NCBI RefSeq assembly: GCF_900103985.1
Contig: NZ_FNIE01000004.1
Coordinates: forward strand, 248,001-312,000
DNA from: Actinacidiphila guanduensis
GTDB lineage: Bacteria; Actinomycetota; Actinomycetes; Streptomycetales; Streptomycetaceae
DNA: 64,000 bases
Reading direction: 5' to 3'
A program made the position numbers and the translations under genes. Positions 58,101 to 64,000 of the stretch are shown here, piece after piece (position 1 is the stretch's first letter; every line of letters starts with the position of its first letter). The notes under the pieces were generated by a model, which saw nothing but the letters and a program-made list of their open reading frames with translations, was not told the origin of the DNA and made no database searches.

Positions 58101-58780
58101 CCCCGCTCTTCCAGAACCTCTTCGCGCTGGTCGGCGACGGCATGATCGGCCAGGTGCCGCGCGAGCGCGACCTCGGCATCCTCGGCCGGGCCTGGAAGGT
58201 CGCCCGCACCGACCTCGCGCTGACCCTGTGGCCGCGGCCGGACGGCGGCTACGGGGGCGCGCTGGAGTTCTCCACCGAGCTGTACGGCACCGCGGTGGCC
58301 GCCGACTTGGCGACACGGCTGCGGGACCTGGCCGCGCGGTTCGCCGCCGACCCGCGGCTGCCGATCGGCTCGGTGACCCTGCCGACCACCGCCGCCGAGG
58401 CGGCCGAGAGCGCCGCGGGCACCGCGGCGGAAGGGCCCGACGTGGAAGTGGACGACGGCCGTCTTGAGACCGTGCTCGGGCTGGTCCGCGAGCTGCTGGA
58501 GCAGCCCGCGCTCGGTCCCGGCGACGACTTCATGGCCGCCGGCGGCACCTCGCTGCTCGCGGCGCGGCTGCTGTGGGGCGTGCAGAACGCCTTCGGCGTG
58601 GAGGTGTCCATGCGCGCCTTCTTCGACCGGCCGACGGCGGCCGACCTCGCCGCCAGGGTCGGCGACCTGCTGCCGGCCGGCCCGCCCGGCACCGGCGGCG
58701 AGGAGGACGGCCGCGAGCCCGTGGCCGCCCTGGTGGACTCCCCCGCCGCACCCGGCGGACCGACAGAGAGGGACGCGTGA
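55115..58780 (+). CDS. NRPS, A-PCP-C-PCP (Gln-like adenylation pocket)
   Basis: A 1221-residue NRPS. The A domain is 1-545 (FTSGSTGTPKG, NTYGPTE, FRTGDLV, SSGK), with a pocket read as D-A-W-Q-C-A-T-I-D-K, close to the Gln code D-A-W-Q-F-G-L-I-D-K. PCP1 has Ser606 (FFRLGGHSLQL). The C domain is about 655-1090 with HHIVGDG at 787-793. PCP2 has Ser1146 (MAAGGTSLLAA). beta-Ureidoalanine is isosteric with Gln, so it is the favoured substrate given the diaminopropionate and carbamoyltransferase genes. Between A5 and A7 there is an Ala/Gly/Asp-rich insert (about 335-388) in place of the normal A6 loop. The second PCP has no A domain and must be loaded in trans. Confidence 0.87.
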   Translation: MDTLLPPLGPALLPGLFLARAAAHPDAPAVLAPSGALSYGELEDSARRIAGALGGMGAGRESVVALLVPPGPDLVAALLGIWLAGACYLPLDPFAPPARQRETVLAAGARAVVVDEVPGHDLGAPAHPVAELLAVGDPRTPALPTGERQAAYVIFTSGSTGTPKGVVVEHAGIAHRVLWGVEALGLTPRDRVLQKTPLTFDAAGWELFGPLVCGAPVVYGRPGAGRDPAELAASLREQRATVVQVVPTMLRLLAAEPELSACTELRTVCSAGEPLGAELCRRVLDRVDVEIWNTYGPTECSIDALAHRYDPAQTAGPVPIGRPLGRSRVVAVPVGSEVGGEGDAACDSGAAEAARDAGHAGAAGDTGATRPTGALSGDAAGFPGPAGADRLYELYLGGPGVARGYHGDPVRTAERFVPDPEGPPGARMFRTGDLVRRRPDGGYEFAGRADQQVKVNGVRVEPGEVEAALEAHPAVVAAAVRAVEGPGGIRRLAAWAVVSAPGTAAALPAYLRDRLPPALVPAVVTEVAALPRTSSGKTDHRRLPAPDWSGAPRAGAGTGENASEDAGGPTAEQRMVLDAWRTLLGLPAADPPLTLDDDFFRLGGHSLQLTRLAALLGQASGRDVPLAELHRTATVREQAELLARAGKAAPVAALAEGARLPLSHAQERFWVLDRMNPRSREYLLPILVWLPAEVPAAVVEDAVERTVARHEVLRTRYAMDGEGLFAVVEPPGHVPVVLRRVDTSPEQVADAVAEQLGSGFDLAAAPLLRAALIRDGGAEQLLLVVCHHIVGDGWSSHLLERELRASVAALADGGVPDLPAPAVRYTDAVAWQRAELTADVLADQLAYWRKTLADAPELELPGMRPRPAVRGIEGDAVVVDLPAASAEALLALGRRAGTTPYVVLLTLWAVALARTSGAWDLTVGTPHAGRTRPELHDVVGLFLNTVVLRTQLAPDATFAEAVAAVDGVCREAFARHAAPFEAVADAVLPARDPSRTPLFQNLFALVGDGMIGQVPRERDLGILGRAWKVARTDLALTLWPRPDGGYGGALEFSTELYGTAVAADLATRLRDLAARFAADPRLPIGSVTLPTTAAEAAESAAGTAAEGPDVEVDDGRLETVLGLVRELLEQPALGPGDDFMAAGGTSLLAARLLWGVQNAFGVEVSMRAFFDRPTAADLAARVGDLLPAGPPGTGGEEDGREPVAALVDSPAAPGGPTERDA

Positions 58781-61700
58781 TGGTGTCCGCACCCACCCGG
58801 CGGCCGCGGACGACCGAGCGGGCCGAGCCGAGCGGCCCACTGCCGCTGTCCTCCGGCCAGCGGCAGATGTGGTTGCTGCACCAGCTCGCCCCCGCCGACC
58901 GCGCCTACCTGATGACCTGGACCCTGCGGCTGTCCGGCCCGCTGGACACCGAGGCGCTGCGCCGCGCCTGGGAGCGCGTCACCGAGCGGCACGGGATCCT
59001 GCGCACCCGCTACGCGCAGACCGGCGCGCAGCCGCACCAACTCGTGGACCCGCCGGGCCCGTTCGCGCTGCGGACGGTGGACCTGGCCGACGAGGAGGCC
59101 GCCGACCCGTGGGCGCGGGCCGAGCAGATCGCGGCCTGGGAGCGCGGCCGGCCCTTCGACCTCACCCGCCACCACCCGCTGCGGGTGACGCTGCTGCGGC
59201 TGTCCCCGACGTCGCACCTGATGGTCGTCTCGGTCCACCACATCGCCTGCGACGAGGACTCCTACCGCGTGCTGGCCGCCGAACTCGACGCGCTGTACGC
59301 CGCCGAGACGGCGGGAGTCGCGGCGCGGCTGCCCGAACCGCCGCCGCAGTACGCCGACTTCGCCCTCCGGGAGCAGCAGCGCGGCACGGAGGCGGCGTTG
59401 CGGCCGCATCTGGACCACTGGCGCAAGGTGCTCGGCGGCGCGCGGGGGCGGCCGCTGCCGCTGGACCACCCGCGCGAGGGGCGCGCGGACCGGCGCGGCG
59501 CCGAAGTGGCCCTCGCCATCGCCCCGGGGACCGCCGCCGGGGTGCGCGCGCTGGCCGCGGCGCACCGCGCCACCCCGTACATGGTGCTGCTCGCTGCGTA
59601 CCACGTGATGCTCGGCCGGCTGACCGGCTGCGGCGACGTGACGGTGGGCGTGCCGGTCTCCACCCGCACGCCTGACATGGACGGCCTGATCGGCTACACC
59701 GTCAACACCGTGGCGGTCCGCTCGCAGCGCGCCCCCGGCCAGACCTTCGCCGACGTGGTCCGGGAGGCCAGGACCGCGGTGCTCGACGCCATGGACCACC
59801 GCTTCGCGCCCTTCGAGCGGGTGGTCGAGGAGGTCAACCCCTCGCGTGGGCTGGACGAGAACCCGCTGTTCCAGGCCGCGTTCGACATGGAGGACGCGGG
59901 CGGCCCGGGCGGCTTCCGCCTGGCCGGGCTGGAGGTGGAGCGGGTCGGCCCGGCGCTGCCGCCCGACGTGAAGTTCGACCTCACCCTGCACGCGGCCACC
60001 GACGGGGCCGGCCTGCACGCCCGGCTGGAGTACGCGGCCGCGCTCGTCGAGGAGCCCACGGCCCGCGCCTGGGCGGACGACTGGTCCACGCTGATCGCCG
60101 ACCTGGTGGCGCACCCGGACGCGCCGCTGGCGCCTCTGCCGGAGGACGCCGAGGACCCCGCGCCGACACCCGTGCCCGCGCAGGCCGTTGCGGCGCCCGG
60201 CTCCGCGGACGCCGTGCCCGACGACGCCACCGCCCGTACCGTGCACCGCATCTGGGCCGAGGTGCTCGAACTCGGCGCCGCCGGGCCGCAGGACAACTTC
60301 TTCGACGCCGGCGGCGACTCCCTGCGCGCCGTCGCACTGGCCGGCGCCCTTCGCGCGGAGGGCTTCGACGTCTCGGCCGCCGATGTCTTCGCCCACCAGA
60401 CCGCCGAGGAACTGGCCGCCTGGTGCGCGCGGCGGCCCGCCGGCGCGGACGGCGCCGCCGTACTCCCCCCGGCCGTCGAGCCGTTCGCACTGCTGGCCCC
60501 GCAGGATCGGGCGGCCCTGCCCGCCGACGTGGTGGACGCCTATCCGCTGACCGCGACCCAGCTCGGCATGATCATCGAGCTGCGGGCCCGCCCGGACGTC
60601 AACACCTATCAGGACACCACCTCCTACCTCGTCCGCGACCCCGAGCCGCTGGACCACGCGGCGCTCCAGCAGGCGACCCAGCGCGTCGTGGACCGGCACG
60701 AGGTGCTGCGCACCGGATTCGACCTCGGCACCTACTCGGTGCCGCTCCAACTCGTGCACGCCGCCGCCCGGATCGAAGTGGGGCGCTCCGCCCACGGCCC
60801 GCTCGGACCCGGCGGCTGGCGGCCGCTGCTGGAGGAGTACGCCGCCGCCGAGCGCAGCTCCCCGATGGACATCGCGCGGGCCCCGCTGATCCGCGTGCAC
60901 GCCCACACCGCGACCGGCGCCGGCGAGTGGTGGATCACCATCACCGAGTGCCACCCCATCCTGGAGGGGTGGAGCTTCCATACGATGCTGATGGAGATCC
61001 TCACCGGCTACCGCGAGCTGACCGCGGGGCACGCGCCCGCCGAACCCGCCCCGGTGCCCTTCCGGTACGCGGACTACGTGGCCGCCGAGCACGCCGCCCG
61101 CGCGTCGGAGGAGCACCGCGACTTCTGGCGTGCGGTGGTGGCCGGCCGCAGCGACACCGCGCTGCCCGCGTCCTGGCAGGGCGACCGCTCGCTGCCGCGC
61201 GAGCGCTACCAGGACCTGGTCGACTTCCGCGACCTGGAGGACGACCTGCGCCGGCTCGCCACCGCCACCGGCACCTCCCTGAAGGCAGTGCTGCTGGCCG
61301 CGCACATGAAGGTGATGAGCGCGGTCACCGCCACCGAGGACTTCTACACCGGCCTGGTGTGCGACGCGCGGCCCGAGGCCGTGGGCGCCGACCAGGTGCT
61401 CGGCATGTACCTCAACACCCTGCCGTTCGCGATGCCTTCGGGCGCCCGCACCTGGGGCGACCTGGTCCGCGCGGTCCACGACGCGCTCACCGCGCTGTGG
61501 CCGCACCGGGTCTTCCCCATGCAGATGGTGCAGCAGGAGTTCGGCCCCGGCGGCCGCCTGCTCGACGTGTTCTTCAACTACCTGGACTTCCGGCAGGTCG
61601 ACCAGTCGCTCTTCGACTGGGACGCCACGTACAACGACAACGACAACGAGTTCGCGCTGCACGTCTTCACCATCTCCGGCATCCTCAAGGTCAACACCAC

Positions 61701-63390
61701 CAGCCACCGCCTCAGCCGCGCCGCCGCCCGCCGCCTGCTGGCCCTCTACCGCTCGGTGCTGGAGCACATGTCCCGCGGCCCCGAGGGCAGCGCACAGGCC
61801 GCGTGCCTCCCGGCAGCCGAACGCGGTGTCCTGGCGACCCTCGACCGCTCGGGGGACCCGGCACCGCACGTGCCGCCGCTTTTCGACGCGTTCACCGCGG
61901 CGGTCCGGGCCAACCCGGACGCGGTCGCGCTGCGGTACGGGGAGCAGCGCGTCACGTACGCCGCATTGGACGACCGCGTAAGGGCGTTGACGGTGGCAGC
62001 GGGCAACACGGTTGCGGGCGAGGCGGCTTCGGCTGTTTCGGCCGTTCCCGGCGGGACCGCGCGCGCCGTTCCGGACGCCACCGGCGACCCTGCCGCGGCC
62101 CCAACTCCCGCGACGGGGACCCCCACTCCGCTCGACCTTGCCGCGGCCGTCCTCGCGGCCTCGCGGGCCGGCATTCCGTACGCCCCGCCGGCCGCCCCGC
62201 ACCTGTCGTTCTCCCCCACCGGCGCAGCCGCGGCCGCCGCCCGTCTCCGAACGGCCCTCTCCGACCGGGGAGTTGCCCCGGCGCCCGGCTCGGTGTGGCT
62301 GTGCGCCCACGGCGCCGCGTCGCCCGACGGACTGCTCGCCCTGCTGGCCGCGCTCGCCTCCGGCGCCACCGCCGTCCTCGCCGGCGGCCCCCTGCCCGGC
62401 GCGCTGCCCGAACTGGCCCGGATCGTCGGCACGGGCGAGGTGACCCACCTGTCGGCCACCCCGCTCGTCGCCGAACGGCTGCTCGGCGAGGGCCCCTTGC
62501 CGCTCGCGGTCGTCCTCGGCGGTGACGACGGGGCGGGCCCCGCGCTCGTGGACCTGCTGCGCTCGAAGGTCCGGGCCGTCGAGACCCTGCTGCCGGCCGG
62601 GCTCGGCGTCCCGCCGGTCTGCGACGGCACCCCGCCGCCCGGGGTGTCCCTGGACGTGGTGGACGACCGCGGCCGGCCCCTCCCGGTCGGCGTCGTGGGC
62701 GAGGTACGGGTCCGCGTCGGCACCTCGCTCCGCACCGGCGCCCTTCTCCACGCCGGCACCCCCTTGCGTACCGGCCGCCTCGCCCGTGTCCGCCCGGACG
62801 GCCGCCTCGATCCGATGGGGCCGCTCGGTCCGTATCGGACGCGGGAGTTGCTGGCCCTGGACCACTCCGTGCTGGACTGCCGGGTCGCCGAGGCCGCGTC
62901 AACGGCGGGCGAGCGGCGGCTGGTCGCCCATGTGCGGACCCTGCCCGGCGCCCAGTGGGACCCCGACGCGATCCGCCGCCGCCTCGCCGAGCGCAGACTG
63001 CCCCGCCCGCTCATCCCGGACGTGCTGGTCCAGGTGGCGCAGTGGCCGCTGAACGCCGCCGGCACCGTGGACGGCGCCCTGCTCCCCGCACCGGATGAGG
63101 CCGCCGAGTCGGTGGACCCGGCAGCCGCCGCACAAGGCGAGCCCTGGGACGAGGAGTTCGGGGCGCTGCTGAGGGGCGCGCTCGCCGAGACGGCCTGGAC
63201 GGGGGACCTCGATCCCGATGTCCCGCTCGCCGACGCCGGGTTGGGCTCGATGGCCACGGTCGGCCTGATGGTGGCGATCGAGCAGCTCTACGACCTCGTG
63301 CTGCCCGACGACTTCCAGATCATCGACATGTTCCGTACCCCGCGCACCCTCTGGCAGGACATCCGCGCCTTCCGCGACGCGGCGTCCTGA
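58780..63390 (+). CDS. NRPS, C-PCP-C-(inactive A)-PCP
   Basis: A 1536-residue NRPS. C1 (about 20-455) has HHIACDE at 153-159. PCP1 has Ser514. C2 (about 585-1015) has CHPILEG (724-730), keeping the second His but changing the first His to Cys and Asp to Glu. The next 400 residues align with an A domain at the start (VPPLFDAFTAAVRANPDAVALRYGEQ) but have lost A3 (SFSPTGAAA), A5, the A7 Asp (TGRLARV) and the A10 Lys (NAAGTVDG). The last PCP (Ser1490, ADAGLGSMATV) is intact. It should accept amino acids loaded in trans. The ATG overlaps the preceding stop. Confidence 0.86.
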   Translation: MVSAPTRRPRTTERAEPSGPLPLSSGQRQMWLLHQLAPADRAYLMTWTLRLSGPLDTEALRRAWERVTERHGILRTRYAQTGAQPHQLVDPPGPFALRTVDLADEEAADPWARAEQIAAWERGRPFDLTRHHPLRVTLLRLSPTSHLMVVSVHHIACDEDSYRVLAAELDALYAAETAGVAARLPEPPPQYADFALREQQRGTEAALRPHLDHWRKVLGGARGRPLPLDHPREGRADRRGAEVALAIAPGTAAGVRALAAAHRATPYMVLLAAYHVMLGRLTGCGDVTVGVPVSTRTPDMDGLIGYTVNTVAVRSQRAPGQTFADVVREARTAVLDAMDHRFAPFERVVEEVNPSRGLDENPLFQAAFDMEDAGGPGGFRLAGLEVERVGPALPPDVKFDLTLHAATDGAGLHARLEYAAALVEEPTARAWADDWSTLIADLVAHPDAPLAPLPEDAEDPAPTPVPAQAVAAPGSADAVPDDATARTVHRIWAEVLELGAAGPQDNFFDAGGDSLRAVALAGALRAEGFDVSAADVFAHQTAEELAAWCARRPAGADGAAVLPPAVEPFALLAPQDRAALPADVVDAYPLTATQLGMIIELRARPDVNTYQDTTSYLVRDPEPLDHAALQQATQRVVDRHEVLRTGFDLGTYSVPLQLVHAAARIEVGRSAHGPLGPGGWRPLLEEYAAAERSSPMDIARAPLIRVHAHTATGAGEWWITITECHPILEGWSFHTMLMEILTGYRELTAGHAPAEPAPVPFRYADYVAAEHAARASEEHRDFWRAVVAGRSDTALPASWQGDRSLPRERYQDLVDFRDLEDDLRRLATATGTSLKAVLLAAHMKVMSAVTATEDFYTGLVCDARPEAVGADQVLGMYLNTLPFAMPSGARTWGDLVRAVHDALTALWPHRVFPMQMVQQEFGPGGRLLDVFFNYLDFRQVDQSLFDWDATYNDNDNEFALHVFTISGILKVNTTSHRLSRAAARRLLALYRSVLEHMSRGPEGSAQAACLPAAERGVLATLDRSGDPAPHVPPLFDAFTAAVRANPDAVALRYGEQRVTYAALDDRVRALTVAAGNTVAGEAASAVSAVPGGTARAVPDATGDPAAAPTPATGTPTPLDLAAAVLAASRAGIPYAPPAAPHLSFSPTGAAAAAARLRTALSDRGVAPAPGSVWLCAHGAASPDGLLALLAALASGATAVLAGGPLPGALPELARIVGTGEVTHLSATPLVAERLLGEGPLPLAVVLGGDDGAGPALVDLLRSKVRAVETLLPAGLGVPPVCDGTPPPGVSLDVVDDRGRPLPVGVVGEVRVRVGTSLRTGALLHAGTPLRTGRLARVRPDGRLDPMGPLGPYRTRELLALDHSVLDCRVAEAASTAGERRLVAHVRTLPGAQWDPDAIRRRLAERRLPRPLIPDVLVQVAQWPLNAAGTVDGALLPAPDEAAESVDPAAAAQGEPWDEEFGALLRGALAETAWTGDLDPDVPLADAGLGSMATVGLMVAIEQLYDLVLPDDFQIIDMFRTPRTLWQDIRAFRDAAS

Positions 63391-63429
63391 CCTCGGGGCC
63401 GCGCGAACCGCCGTCCCCCCAGGCCCCGT

Positions 63430-64000
63430 TCACCTCGCGGGCGCCTCGGGGGGCGGCGGCAGCGGCCCCGTCAGGTAGTGCTGGATCGCAGGTGCCACGC
63501 ACGCGGTGAGGTGCTCGATGCCCGCCTCGGTGAGCGGCGGGAGCGCGAGGATGTGCCGGCCCATCGCCAGGCCCACCAGGTGGGTGGCGGCCAGGGTGAT
63601 CCGCAGGCCCGGCTGGTCGCGGCCCGAGGCGGCCACCAGGGGACCGAGGATGGTGCGGGTCAGCACCTGCTTGAGGATGTCGGCGGCCTCCGGGTCGGAC
63701 ATCCCGGTGCGGACCATGGCGGCCAGCGGGTGCCCGGTGGCGGGCTCCTGCCACATCGTCAGGTACAGCCGCACGATGCGCCGGCCGACGTCGTCCGCGG
63801 AGTCCGCGGCACCGGACACCAACTCGGGGAGCTGAGCCGTCAGTTCCTCCGGCAGCTGCACGGTGGCCGCGAACAGGTCGCGCTTGGTGCCGAAGAAGTG
63901 GTGCACCAGCGCCGGGTTGACGTCGGCGGCCGCGGCGACGGCGCGGATCGTCGTCGCGCCGTAGGTGCGGGTGGCGAACAGCTCCCGCGCGGCCTCCAGG
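63430..64000 (-). CDS. TetR-family regulator, partial (N-terminus off the right edge)
   Basis: About 190 residues are visible. The HTH is seen in TTIRAVAAAADVNPALVHHFFGTKRDLF, followed by a ligand domain with a TetR C-terminal helix pattern. The first residues lie outside the window. It is convergent with the NRPS operon and 39 bp from its stop; it could be the repressor of the cluster or of a gene beyond the window. Confidence 0.85.
   Translation of the reverse strand, partial: LEAARELFATRTYGATTIRAVAAAADVNPALVHHFFGTKRDLFAATVQLPEELTAQLPELVSGAADSADDVGRRIVRLYLTMWQEPATGHPLAAMVRTGMSDPEAADILKQVLTRTILGPLVAASGRDQPGLRITLAATHLVGLAMGRHILALPPLTEAGIEHLTACVAPAIQHYLTGPLPPPPEAPAR

Noticed and set aside
54464..62865. 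Very long minus-strand open frames (over 1400 codons) opposite the NRPS genes
   Set aside because: They are antisense shadows of GC-rich codons: low-complexity Arg/Gly/Ala/Val translations with no domains, while the plus frames contain complete NRPS domains.
61900..63100. Frameshift or assembly error in the last NRPS, as an explanation for the lost A-domain motifs
   Set aside because: Both flanks (C2 and the final PCP) are in the same frame and the intermediate sequence keeps coding-type composition; no other frame restores the A3, A5 or A7 motifs.

Overview
The window is high-GC (over 70%) actinobacterial DNA, almost certainly from Streptomyces or a close relative. The evidence is GTG starts, strong third-position GC, many 4-bp ATGA/GTGA gene overlaps, mycothiol- and F420-type enzyme families, and an MbtH/NRPS gene cluster. 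No tRNA, rRNA, CRISPR array, prophage or insertion sequence is visible.

Left part (1-10.9 kb). A minus-strand operon runs off the left edge: an MfnB-like furan phosphate synthase homologue, a UbiA prenyltransferase and an amino-acid-kinase-fold kinase. It is followed by a secreted GH55 beta-1,3-glucanase with a LacI-type palindrome in its leader, and then by assorted accessory and housekeeping genes (NTF2-like, SDR, two alpha/beta hydrolases counting the one near 19 kb, ricin-type lectin, GNAT, LLM oxidoreductase, DUF6193).

Middle-left (10.9-18.9 kb, minus strand). This is a cobalamin-riboswitch-controlled operon. In order of transcription it encodes a sortase-type surface protein with a transcobalamin-C-terminal-like domain and two tandem alpha/alpha toroids, a second membrane-anchored protein with the same small domain, and a complete ECF transporter (EcfT, a fused double ATPase, and an S component). 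I read it as a surface-assisted vitamin B12 uptake system.

19-30 kb is mixed chromosome. It includes a deletion scar that fuses the remnants of a divergent tetR/zinc-dehydrogenase pair, two small membrane proteins, a GAF-PP2C phosphatase, a CYTH-CHAD protein and a GH38 alpha-mannosidase.

30-63.4 kb is a non-ribosomal peptide type biosynthetic cluster. A twelve-gene minus-strand operon (41.3 to 30.0 kb) encodes 2,3-diaminopropionate synthesis (SbnA/SbnB), a carbamoyltransferase (probably beta-ureidoalanine), a butirosin-like BtrI/BtrJ/BtrK set (predicted gamma-aminobutyryl-ACP), a KAS III and a Cys-less KAS III partner, two acyl-CoA dehydrogenases (one short), AcpS and a luciferase-like monooxygenase. 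Facing it on the plus strand are a free condensation domain, a free carrier protein and a class II aaRS-like amino acid:carrier ligase. Next come a regulator, two ABC exporters and an asparagine-oxygenase-like dioxygenase (minus strand). Last is a plus-strand NRPS operon: PCP-TE with a Gly in place of the nucleophile Ser, a stand-alone TE with a Cys nucleophile, an A domain with an Asn-like pocket, MbtH, A-PCP-C-PCP with a Gln-like pocket, and C-PCP-C-(decayed A)-PCP. Carrier proteins (seven including the ACP) far outnumber working A domains (two), so much of the loading must be in trans. The two divergent promoter regions share an 11-bp near-palindrome, consistent with one pathway regulator. 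A partial TetR gene closes the window.
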